Shown: positions 1-6,935 of the stretch, one piece after another
Layout: each line of letters begins with the position of its first letter
Position numbering within the stretch: position 1 is the stretch's first letter
Origin: Acidobacteriota bacterium
GTDB taxonomy: Bacteria; Acidobacteriota; Holophagae; Thermotomaculales; Thermotomaculaceae
Direction of reading: 5' to 3'
Length of the DNA stretch: 7,738 nucleotides
NCBI GenBank assembly: GCA_015487755.1
Contig: WFPG01000293.1
Span: forward strand, 1-7,738
Position numbers and translations under genes: made by a program
The notes under the pieces: model-generated
What the model saw: the letters and a program-made list of their open reading frames with translations, nothing else
Database searches by the model: none
Told to the model about the DNA's origin: nothing

Positions 1-526
1 TATTAAGGGTGTAACCTATAGTAATTACAAGCAGCAAAACAACATACGGAAACAGAAAATAATTAAAACTTGAAGGCAGTTTCCCGGCGTTTCCCCCAGC
101 ATAAATAAAGTACTCAATAACCAGAAGCATAAAATTTGTCATAAACATCACTAAAGCAAGAAGTTCAAAATACTGTGCCACCCAGTAAGCCTGCCTCTCT
201 TCCGATAATCTTTGCGCATAAAGGTAAAACGAGGGAATATTGATTAGATACGGAAAGTTTTTAAGCAAAGCATACCTTTTGTGGACAAAAAAACTAAAAA
301 TAAAGGATATAACAAAAAAAACAAGGGAAATAATCAGAATCTCAGTCTTGCTGCCGAACCTATTTGGATTGCCTTGCAAATCAAAGTGAACCGCAACCTT
401 TTGAGGCAGATGAAAGTATGCGTAAACACCTAAAACAAGAATTAAAAATGAAAACAGATAGGACAAATACAAAAAAAACTTGCCCCTGTTTGAGAGGGGA
501 ATTTCTTTAACCATTAAATCATTCAT
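1..526 (-). CDS. DUF1648-domain integral membrane protein, 3' end cut off by the window edge
   Basis: The reading frame opens at the ATG at 524-526 and stays open for 175 codons to the left edge, so the C-terminus is missing. A G-rich stretch (AGGGGGCGG) lies just upstream as a ribosome-binding site; a second in-frame ATG is at codon 5. The protein begins MNDLMVKEIPLSNRG. Hydrophobic segments are at about residues 17-36, 63-82, 118-141 and 156-173. Between the first two is the motif LPQKVAVHFDLQGNPNRFGS (residues 40-59), which matches the DUF1648 pattern (Pro, then a His-Phe pair, then Gly-x-Pro/Ala-[DN]-x-[WFY] and Ser-Lys). DUF1648 proteins include the SdpI-type immunity/signalling membrane proteins, but most have no known role, and nothing here shows immunity function. 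The gene is 43 bases after mutS with no clear terminator between them, so it is probably the distal gene of the operon. Family assignment is fairly sure; function is unknown. Confidence 0.75.
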   Translation of the reverse strand, partial: MNDLMVKEIPLSNRGKFFLYLSYLFSFLILVLGVYAYFHLPQKVAVHFDLQGNPNRFGSKTEILIISLVFFVISFIFSFFVHKRYALLKNFPYLINIPSFYLYAQRLSEERQAYWVAQYFELLALVMFMTNFMLLVIEYFIYAGGNAGKLPSSFNYFLFPYVVLLLVITIGYTLN

Positions 527-569
527 AACCGCCCCCTGAAAAGTGTTTGTCTATTTTTACGAAAAACCT

Positions 570-3161
570 TTATAAAAGTTTTTTCAGTTTATAGAGTATT
601 TGAAGAGCCTCAAGGGGGGTTAAGGTATCGGGGTTTATTGATTTCAACTCTTCCAAAACAGGGTGCTCTTCCCACATAAAGAGCGGCCTTTCCTTTAATT
701 CCGCAGGCTTTTCACTTGCGATTTTAGGCTTTCCGTCCAATGAAAACTCGTTTTTTTCTATATTGTCAAGTATTTCAAAAGCCCTCTTTATCACCTCTCT
801 CGGAAGCCCCGCAAGCCTTGCAACCTGAATTCCGTAACTCTTGTCTGCGGCACCGGGAACAACCTTTCTCAAAAACATAAGTTCATTATTCCACTCTTTT
901 ACAACCACATTGAAGTTTGCAACATTAGAAAAGAGTTTGTCAATATCTGTTAATTCGTGATAGTGGGTTGCAAAAAATGTTCTCGGTGCCTGTTTTTCTT
1001 TTTTTGCAAGAAATTCGGTTATAGCCCATGCAAGGGACAAACCGTCAAAGGTTGCTGTCCCCCTTCCAATCTCGTCAAGGATAATAACACTGTTTTTGGT
1101 TGCATTGTGAAGTATATTTGCGGTTTCAATCATCTCAACCATAAAGGTTGACTGGCCTGCCGTCAGGTTGTCTCCAGCCCCAACCCTTGAAAAAAGCCTG
1201 TCTGCAATCCCGATTATCGCTTTTCTTGCAGGGACAAAACTTCCCATCTGCCCAAGCAAAACAATTAAAGCGTTCTGCCTTAAATAGGTTGACTTACCTC
1301 CCATATTGGGGCCTGTAACTATTGCAATTCTCTTTTCTTCCGTTAAATTTGTGTCATTGGGGACAAAACTCTCGTTTTCAAAAACCTCAACAACAGGGTG
1401 CCTTCCCTGTTCAATGTAAAGTATGCTTTTTTCAGTAATCTCAGGCTTTCTGTAATCCCTTTCAATTGCAAGTTTTGCAAAGGAAAGCAAAACATCTAAA
1501 ATCGCAATGCTTTCCGCTGTTTCAAAAATTTCTTTTCTGTACTCTTTAAGTTTGTCAAGCAATTGTTGGTAAATCTCAAGTTCAAGTTGAACAATTCTCT
1601 CTTCAGCGGTTAAAACCTTAACCTCAAAATCCTTCAATTCCTTTGTGATAAACCTCTCGGCGTTAACAAGGGTCTGCTTTCTCTCATACCCTTCAGGCAC
1701 CCCGTTTCTCAAATTAGCCTTTGATATTTCAATATAATAGCCGAAAACCTTGTTGTATTTCACTTTTAGGTTTTGAATGCCGGTCTTTTCCCTCTCTTGC
1801 TGTTCAAGTTTTCTCAAGGAAGACTTTACATCGGAAACAATCTCCCTTAAAGAATCAAGTTCAGGGTTTACCCCGTTTTTTATAACATTCATACCCTTAA
1901 CGGCTGGGGGCTCGTCTGCAATTGTCCTGTCTATAAGAAGATAGATATGCTCAAGGTTTGAAATCTCCGAAGCAACGGTTTTAAAGGGATAACTTGATAA
2001 AATGCTCTTCAAATGAGGGGTTACCGCAAGGGATTGCTTCAAAACATTTAACTCCTGAGGCTTAACAGAGTCTAAAATAACTTTTGAAAAAATCCTCTCA
2101 ATATCCCCCACATAGGAAAGAAGTGCGTCTAATTCCTCAACCTTTCCGCTTTCAATAAGCCACTCCACAAAGTTTAGCCTTGCCTCAATCCCCTCAACCG
2201 ACTTTAATGGAAACATTATAAAATCTGAGAGTTTTCTCTTTCCCTGCGGGGTTTTTGTCCTGTCTATCGCCCAGAAAAAACTTCCCCTCTTGCTTCTTTC
2301 AAAACTTGTTTCAAAGAGTTCAAGGTTTTTCCTCGTGGTGGAATCTATAATCAAGTAATCGCTAACTTCTTTTAAAGCTATGGATTTAACCGGAATGTTA
2401 ACAGTCCTGTAATTCTCCTCAAGGTAATTGAGATAACCGTCAACAGCCTTTAAACACTCGCTTTTCCCCTTTAAGCCGAATCCAGCGACAGTTGACACAT
2501 TGAACAATTCCTTTATCTTCTCTTCCCCTTCCCTTTCATTGAAAAAGGATTCGTCAAACTCGTTTATTGAAGGGGAATAGCCTAACTTTTTGGCAAGAAA
2601 ACTTGCATCAACCACCCCGAACGGGGCAACAACCTCTTTCGGCTCAAACAATGCCAATTGCTCAAACATCCTATCCGCAGAGTTTTTCCCTGAAAACCTG
2701 AAAACGCTTAACTCTCCTGTTGTCGGGTCTCCAACAACCATTGCGGACTTCTTTTCTGTTGCGTATATTGAAACAAGGTAATTCTTTTTGTAATCTGCAT
2801 CAACACCGAGGTGGCTTGTGGCAGGGGTTAAAACGGCAACAACATCTCTTTTCACCACCCCTTTCGCTTTTTTAGGGTCTTCAACCTGCTCAACAATTAC
2901 AACCTTCTGCCCCGCTTTAAGGAGTTTGGACGCATAAGTTTCATAGGCGTGATAAGGCACCCCGCACATAGGGGCTTCATTTGCACCCCCTTTGGTATTC
3001 CTTGTTGTTAAGGCAATTCCCAAAATAGAAGATGCCTTAATTGCATCTTCAAAAAACATCTCGTAAAAATCACCCATTCTGAAAAACACAATATGTTCGG
3101 GAAACTTTTCCTTAACCTCTATAAATTGCCTCATTGCGGGGGTAAGTTTTGTTTTATCCAT
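570..3161 (-). CDS. mutS: DNA mismatch repair protein MutS
   Basis: MutS recognises mismatches and small loops in the cytoplasm as a sliding-clamp ATPase and recruits MutL. The 863-residue product has the full MutS1 layout. The mismatch-binding domain comes first, with the Phe-x-Glu motif in GDFYEMF (F32, E34). A connector, lever and clamp region follows at about 125-560. The ATPase domain has Walker A TGPNMGGKST (616-625), the SRVGAGDNLTAGQSTFMVEM segment (658-677), Walker B ILDEIGRGT (D696, E697) and ATHYHELT (731-738). The C-terminal tail HPVLEELKSINPDTLTPLEA is typical. Length is normal (E. coli 853). Start choice: a TTG at 3162-3164 would add one residue, but the ATG at 3159-3161 is preferred, with AGGG eight bases upstream. 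That ATG shares its A with the TGA of the DUF523 gene (TGATG), implying translational coupling. No mutL lies in the window. The usual clamp-binding motif before the tail is degenerate (RPLFMW). Confidence 0.98.
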   Translation of the reverse strand: MDKTKLTPAMRQFIEVKEKFPEHIVFFRMGDFYEMFFEDAIKASSILGIALTTRNTKGGANEAPMCGVPYHAYETYASKLLKAGQKVVIVEQVEDPKKAKGVVKRDVVAVLTPATSHLGVDADYKKNYLVSIYATEKKSAMVVGDPTTGELSVFRFSGKNSADRMFEQLALFEPKEVVAPFGVVDASFLAKKLGYSPSINEFDESFFNEREGEEKIKELFNVSTVAGFGLKGKSECLKAVDGYLNYLEENYRTVNIPVKSIALKEVSDYLIIDSTTRKNLELFETSFERSKRGSFFWAIDRTKTPQGKRKLSDFIMFPLKSVEGIEARLNFVEWLIESGKVEELDALLSYVGDIERIFSKVILDSVKPQELNVLKQSLAVTPHLKSILSSYPFKTVASEISNLEHIYLLIDRTIADEPPAVKGMNVIKNGVNPELDSLREIVSDVKSSLRKLEQQEREKTGIQNLKVKYNKVFGYYIEISKANLRNGVPEGYERKQTLVNAERFITKELKDFEVKVLTAEERIVQLELEIYQQLLDKLKEYRKEIFETAESIAILDVLLSFAKLAIERDYRKPEITEKSILYIEQGRHPVVEVFENESFVPNDTNLTEEKRIAIVTGPNMGGKSTYLRQNALIVLLGQMGSFVPARKAIIGIADRLFSRVGAGDNLTAGQSTFMVEMIETANILHNATKNSVIILDEIGRGTATFDGLSLAWAITEFLAKKEKQAPRTFFATHYHELTDIDKLFSNVANFNVVVKEWNNELMFLRKVVPGAADKSYGIQVARLAGLPREVIKRAFEILDNIEKNEFSLDGKPKIASEKPAELKERPLFMWEEHPVLEELKSINPDTLTPLEALQILYKLKKLL

Positions 3162-3598
3162 CAATCAATCCCTATTACCTCAATTCCGTTATCTTTGAAC
3201 AGTGCGGCAGTAACCCCTGAGCCTTTCTTTCTCTCATCCATAACATAGACAACATTGACACCGCAGGAAGGGGAGCGCTCTTTTAAATAAGCCTTTTTTA
3301 CCCCGTGTTTTTTGGCAATAGCAAGCGCTTTTTTAGAGCCTTTTATAAACTCCTCTGTTCTGTCTTCCCCGTCTCTTGAGACAACCCTTGTTTTTCCTTC
3401 CCATACGCCTTTACCTGTTCCTTCATTCGTAAAGAAACTGGGGGTTCTCGGTATCTTTAACCCTGCAAGCATTTCAGGGCAGACAAGAATCGCATTCTCT
3501 CTTTTAACAGGCAAATCCCTTTTTTCAAGAATTTTACCGTTGTACCTGCACCTTAAACCGAACAGACAGGCTGAAACAATAACCTTTTCCTTGCACAT
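3161..3598 (-). CDS. DUF523 (YbbK-like) conserved cysteine protein
   Basis: This is a 145-residue soluble protein without signal peptide or membrane segment. It shows the DUF523 pattern: VSACLFGLRCRYNGK near the N-terminus (C11, C17), VCPEMLAGLKIPRTP (C40), an EDRTEEFIKGSKKAL helix region, LKERSPSCG (C112) and GSGVTAALFKDNGIEVI at the end. The four conserved cysteines suggest a metal, Fe-S or redox site, but the family's biochemical role is not established to my knowledge. Two parts differ from the usual pattern as I remember it: PRTPSFF replaces the common PRxPaE, and the loop after SPSCG lacks the usual Tyr-Asp-Gly-x-Phe. The ATG start has AAGG six bases upstream. The gene follows the phosphoesterase by 31 bases, and its TGA overlaps the mutS ATG by one base. 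Family call is firm; function is unknown. Confidence 0.88.
   Translation of the reverse strand: MCKEKVIVSACLFGLRCRYNGKILEKRDLPVKRENAILVCPEMLAGLKIPRTPSFFTNEGTGKGVWEGKTRVVSRDGEDRTEEFIKGSKKALAIAKKHGVKKAYLKERSPSCGVNVVYVMDERKKGSGVTAALFKDNGIEVIGID
3162..3173 (-). promoter_or_regulatory. Ribosome-binding site that sets the mutS start
   Basis: On the minus strand AGGG (complement of 3170-3173) lies eight bases before the ATG at 3159-3161, inside the last codons of the DUF523 gene. The stop and start overlap as TGATG. This supports re-initiation from the upstream gene and the ATG rather than the TTG one codon earlier. The site is a weak Shine-Dalgarno match, so coupling may matter for mutS translation; that last point is inference. 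Confidence 0.55.
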
Positions 3599-3629
3599 AA
3601 ATTACCTTAAAAATATTTTAAAAACTTTA

Positions 3630-5291
3630 TTATTCAAGAATAAAACTGTCAAGTACATAGCCGTAAATTGAAACAGCCTCAACCTTTACCTTTTTTTCCC
3701 CAACATTAACAAGAATAAAGTGGTTTTCTTTAGAAAACGCCTTTAAATTCTTCTTCCACGGGAATTGCGGTGCAAGTTCATAAAACGGGGCACCTGCTCC
3801 CCCTGAAATAATCTGGGTAATCTCCCCCTTTATAGGGGCAATGTCTTTGTTTATTAAAACCCTTGTGTAATTGTGCTCATCACCGAAAAACACTATTTTT
3901 ACACCGTGTTTATCAAGAATTTTAAGAAATTTGTTTCTTGTTTCTATAACATAATGCCTGTCAATCCCGTCATTCTTTTTCGGGTCTCCGCCCCAGTAGT
4001 ACATACCGTCTTTTAAATGTGCACTGCAGGGGAATGCAGGCTCATGGGCAAACACGAATATCTCTTTTTTGCCCTTCCCTTGTTCTGCCAAAACCCTGTC
4101 AAGCCACTCCAATTGTTTTTTCATTATATGCCCTTCAAGGTTTCCTCCGTATATTTCAGGCTTATAGCCCCACCAGTAATTTGTGTTTAAAACAACAAAC
4201 AGGCAGTTGCCGTAATTGAAGTAGTACAGGTTTTCCTTGTACGAAGGCAAACCTTGTTTTTCGGAAAAGTCTGCATTTTCAGGGTTTACGAAAACTTCAC
4301 CAAAGACATCTTCCGCGGAATTCGGTGTTTTCTTGTCTTTGCAATACTTTTTGCCGTCTCTTTCAAAACAATCCATTAAAGCCTCGTGGTTCCCCATTCC
4401 CTCGTAAACAGGGATAATTGAGGAAATAGGCTCGGTTGCGTATGCAAAACTCTTTAACTCCCTTTCAAACTCATCCCTGAAGCCTGTATAACCTGTAACC
4501 ATATCTCCCACAAAAACAAAGAAATCAGTCCCTTTGTTATATGCGGTTAAAAATATTTGATTTACAATTTTTCCGTTTGTGTTTTGAAAGTTTGAGTCAA
4601 AATCGGTTTTTCTATTCCTTGAATCAGACATAAAAGCAAATGAAAAATTATTTGTTTCGTTTACCTTTGCCTTAAAAATTCTCGGATAGCCTTCAATTTT
4701 ATAAAGGTATTCCCCTTTTTCAAGCCTGCCTATTTTAAAGAAATGCCTCTTTTTCTTTTTATTGCAAACATACTTTTTGCCGTTGAAAATCAAAGTCGCC
4801 TTATCGGGATAGAGCAATTCAAAGGAAACAATGTAATTGTTGTTTTCCCCCCTGTCAAGGTAAGGGCCGTAAATCACAGTTTGTAGTAACTTTTTGTCTT
4901 TTGAAATTAAAACCCTTGAACGATACTGCTCTAATTCACCTTTTTCATCTATAAGATTAACTTTATAAAACACAATTGTCTTTTCATTGTTCAAATACCA
5001 CTTAAACTTTTCCCATTTAATCAAAATATAAAAATCTTTTCCATCAACAAACTTGTTTTTTGAAAACCTGTAAACAGGGTAAAAAGCCTCTTTGTTCGGC
5101 AAAAACCCTATTACAATAGAGGCAAACTTTACATCCCTACTTGCACTTATATTAAACTTCAACCCCTTTCTCATTGCCTCAATCTTAACCGACTTAACTA
5201 TTAAATTCCTTTTTGCCGGCAATTTTATATCAGTGGCATACAAAAAAGAAGTAACAATCAAAACAGTTATTAGAAGAAAAAATTTTTTCAT
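3630..5291 (-). CDS. Secreted calcineurin/purple-acid-phosphatase-like metallophosphoesterase
   Basis: The predicted enzyme has 553 residues and probably hydrolyses phosphate esters outside the cytoplasm. The N-terminus MKKFFLLITVLIVTSFLYA is a classical Sec signal peptide with a likely cut after YA, and it lacks a lipobox Cys. Residues 20-135 look beta-rich. Residues 138-210 (from VIYGPYLDRG to GEYLYKIEG) resemble the fibronectin-like domain that precedes purple-acid-phosphatase catalytic domains. The catalytic motifs are in order: MSDSRN (D223), FVGDMVTG (D263), GMGNHEA (N301, H302), FAHEP (H416) and FFGDEHNYTR (H473). The final GHxH is GDEH, and motif I is DSR rather than DxH. The start at 5291 is preferred over an upstream ATG at 5333 because a perfect AAGGAGG lies six bases before it and the signal peptide begins there. 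The gene starts 13 bases after the OPA-type transporter, suggesting joint expression. Substrate is unknown. Confidence 0.87.
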   Translation of the reverse strand: MKKFFLLITVLIVTSFLYATDIKLPAKRNLIVKSVKIEAMRKGLKFNISASRDVKFASIVIGFLPNKEAFYPVYRFSKNKFVDGKDFYILIKWEKFKWYLNNEKTIVFYKVNLIDEKGELEQYRSRVLISKDKKLLQTVIYGPYLDRGENNNYIVSFELLYPDKATLIFNGKKYVCNKKKKRHFFKIGRLEKGEYLYKIEGYPRIFKAKVNETNNFSFAFMSDSRNRKTDFDSNFQNTNGKIVNQIFLTAYNKGTDFFVFVGDMVTGYTGFRDEFERELKSFAYATEPISSIIPVYEGMGNHEALMDCFERDGKKYCKDKKTPNSAEDVFGEVFVNPENADFSEKQGLPSYKENLYYFNYGNCLFVVLNTNYWWGYKPEIYGGNLEGHIMKKQLEWLDRVLAEQGKGKKEIFVFAHEPAFPCSAHLKDGMYYWGGDPKKNDGIDRHYVIETRNKFLKILDKHGVKIVFFGDEHNYTRVLINKDIAPIKGEITQIISGGAGAPFYELAPQFPWKKNLKAFSKENHFILVNVGEKKVKVEAVSIYGYVLDSFILE

Positions 5292-5297
5292 ATTAAT

Positions 5298-5304
5298 CCT
5301 CCTT
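5298..5304 (-). promoter_or_regulatory. Strong Shine-Dalgarno site of the phosphoesterase gene
   Basis: The minus strand reads TAA-AAGGAGG-ATTAAT-ATG. The transporter stop codon is immediately followed by a perfect AAGGAGG, then six bases, then the ATG at 5289-5291. This fixes the start at the signal-peptide methionine and argues against the 14-residue longer form, which would overlap the transporter gene by 29 bases and put charged residues before the signal peptide. Confidence 0.88.
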
Positions 5305-6840
5305 TTAAGCCTTTCGCTTTTCAGGAAAAGCATTCCAAATTTTCCAGGTGAAATAAAGCCCTATAAGGGTAAAAGGTATTAAAAATAACGGCCAGTAGTT
5401 CCACCTTGAAGGGTCACTTCCTGCATTCTCAAGGATTTTGCCAAGAGTAATTGACTGAAACCCTGTGCCTAAATAGACAAAGCCGTCAACAACCCCCGCA
5501 ACAGTTGCCGCAGAATCCTTCCCTCCGAAATCCATTGATGCGGTGCCTGAAAGCATGCCGTGAACACCAATTACACACATTGACATAAAGAATGAAAGGA
5601 ATCCGACAATATCATACCAGCGATACCTTACTGCAAAGGCCATTACCACAAACCCCACAAACATACCGAAGTAGAGGAAGAAAGCGGAAGGCCCTCTCCT
5701 TGAACCAAAAAATTTATCCGAAATATAGCCTGCAAAAAACCCCCCGGTAATGCCTGCAACCATTAAGATTAAGCCCCAATTCTGGAAAAAGAAATCGGCA
5801 TCTGCTATTGACACCATTTTCTTAACACCGTTTACAATCTCAACCGTTTTCATATTGTGGGCATAGTGAACACCCCAGTGCATAATTCCGTTTCTTAAAA
5901 CGCCTGAACAAAACTCAATGGCAATCATCATAAGGATAACAGGATGGGTAAGTATTCTTTTGTAAATCTCAAAACTTGTCTCTTTTGGAGCACCGTCTTC
6001 ATACCTTGTGGCGTCTCCCGTATCAAAGTCTTCAAATCCTGCCTGAGAAGGCCTGTCTTTTATTATCAAAACATCAAGGATAGCAAAAATAACAAGCACA
6101 ATCGCGGGAGCAAAGAATGCCCACCATATGTGATAGTAAGGCTTGCCGTTTATAAAGGTTTTTGTTTCATTCAGTATCATTCCGTTTAAGTCAAAGGCAA
6201 GGAATATCCCTAACGATATCAAAGTCCCGAATATCCCACCGAAAACGCCCCTCTCTTTTATGTGAAACCATGCTGCGTTTACTTTAACTATTGATACCGC
6301 GCCGAAACTCTGGAAGTACATATTCAACGCATAGAAGAACAAAAATGGCCAGAAAAGTTGGTTTGCAGTCTCCCCTGTTTTCATAACATTGTAAGTTACA
6401 TATCCCAAAATTGCGTTTGAAATTGCGGCACCGATTGCGGCAATTATTATTGTCTTCTTTCCGCCTAATTTATCTGCAAGAGGGCCGTTTACTATAAAAG
6501 AAACCCCGTAAACAACGGCCCCTATACCGAATATAGCCCCGAAAGCCTCTTTAGACATTAAGCCAATTTCGTCAAACTTTGCGGAAGCAACCGTTAAATT
6601 ATACCTTCCCATATAAAGAGAGGCATATGAAAGGCCTAAAATCATCCAGTTAAAATATGACCTTATCCTGAAAGCCTTGCTATGTCCGACCGGATTGTTC
6701 AAAGAATAGAGATAAGTGATTATGGCAATTACTACAAAGGGCAAAATCCCGACAAAAAGGTCATGGGAATAATTAAGGTAAACAAAAGATTCAAGGACAA
6801 TTAACAGAATAACCGGAATTGACTTTACAAAACTATTCAT
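5305..6840 (-). CDS. Major facilitator transporter of the organophosphate:phosphate antiporter (OPA) type
   Basis: This 511-residue inner-membrane protein resembles the GlpT/UhpT/UhpC group, whose members exchange sugar or glycerol phosphates for inorganic phosphate or sense them. Likely membrane segments lie near 8-24, 28-46, 63-80, 100-118, 129-149, 161-180, 199-219, 237-258, 299-320, 353-375, 385-403, 411-432, 444-465 and 481-500. That is the standard 12 plus two extra at the N-terminus. Both halves carry loop 2-3 motifs (GPLADKLGGKK at 119-129, GYISDKFFGSRRG at 371-383). R79 in SLYMGRYNLTVA and R316 in GVLRNGIMHWG match the positions of the two phosphate-binding arginines of GlpT (R45, R269). 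KDRPSQAGFE (261-270) matches the family's central-loop D-x-P-x-x-x-G pattern. The ATG has AGGAG five bases upstream. The phosphatase gene follows after 13 bases, suggesting use of external organic phosphates. Substrate and direction cannot be read from the sequence. Confidence 0.87.
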   Translation of the reverse strand: MNSFVKSIPVILLIVLESFVYLNYSHDLFVGILPFVVIAIITYLYSLNNPVGHSKAFRIRSYFNWMILGLSYASLYMGRYNLTVASAKFDEIGLMSKEAFGAIFGIGAVVYGVSFIVNGPLADKLGGKKTIIIAAIGAAISNAILGYVTYNVMKTGETANQLFWPFLFFYALNMYFQSFGAVSIVKVNAAWFHIKERGVFGGIFGTLISLGIFLAFDLNGMILNETKTFINGKPYYHIWWAFFAPAIVLVIFAILDVLIIKDRPSQAGFEDFDTGDATRYEDGAPKETSFEIYKRILTHPVILMMIAIEFCSGVLRNGIMHWGVHYAHNMKTVEIVNGVKKMVSIADADFFFQNWGLILMVAGITGGFFAGYISDKFFGSRRGPSAFFLYFGMFVGFVVMAFAVRYRWYDIVGFLSFFMSMCVIGVHGMLSGTASMDFGGKDSAATVAGVVDGFVYLGTGFQSITLGKILENAGSDPSRWNYWPLFLIPFTLIGLYFTWKIWNAFPEKRKA

Positions 6841-6870
6841 AAACTCTCCTTTTGAGTTTTTTAGCTATAC

Positions 6871-6903
6871 AAAAAGCCCCCCTGCTTAAAACAGAGAGGC
6901 TTT
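6871..6903 (-). terminator. Intrinsic terminator after the P-loop protein gene
   Basis: On the minus strand AAAGCCTCTCTG (complement of 6892-6903) pairs with CAGGGGGGCTTT (complement of 6873-6884) as a 12-pair stem around a seven-base loop, followed by a T-run (CTTTTTG, partly in the stem). Two of the pairs are G·U on the minus transcript but would be C·A mismatches on the plus transcript, which points to minus-strand use. It begins 33 bases after the stop of the 6936-7700 gene and ends about 30 bases before the transporter start, so it separates the two transcription units. Confidence 0.85.
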
Positions 6904-6935
6904 GAAAATCTTTTTAAAAGAACCGTTAAAAATTT

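Noticed and set aside
527..569. Terminator between mutS and the DUF1648 gene
   Set aside because: No G+C-rich hairpin can be drawn in these 43 bases, so read-through into the DUF1648 gene is more likely.
957..1151. Cys- and Phe-rich short plus-strand open frame inside mutS
   Set aside because: It is antisense to the conserved MutS ATPase domain. The Cys run is an artefact of reading those codons in the other strand. The similar short frames at 2590-2781, 4019-4219 and 5944-6189 are rejected for the same reason.
3162..3164. TTG start for mutS one codon upstream of the ATG
   Set aside because: An ATG follows directly, is correctly spaced from AGGG and overlaps the upstream stop codon; the TTG adds nothing conserved.
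3630..3643. Inverted repeat TTATTC-TT-GAATAA at the phosphoesterase stop codon (minus strand) as a terminator
   Set aside because: The six-pair stem has a single G-C pair and a two-base loop, and no proper T-run follows directly; it is more likely chance in A+T-rich DNA.
3312..3671. 119-codon plus-strand open frame
   Set aside because: It lies antisense over the well-supported DUF523 gene and the end of the phosphoesterase gene. It has no recognisable domain, so it is a shadow of the coding strand.
5292..5333. 14-residue longer N-terminus for the phosphoesterase
   Set aside because: It would overlap the transporter gene and place charged residues ahead of a clean signal peptide, whereas the ATG at 5291 has a perfect ribosome-binding site.
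5092..5382. 96-codon plus-strand open frame with hydrophobic stretches
   Set aside because: It is antisense to the signal-peptide end of the phosphoesterase and the end of the transporter. The hydrophobicity comes from those A+T-rich codons read backwards.
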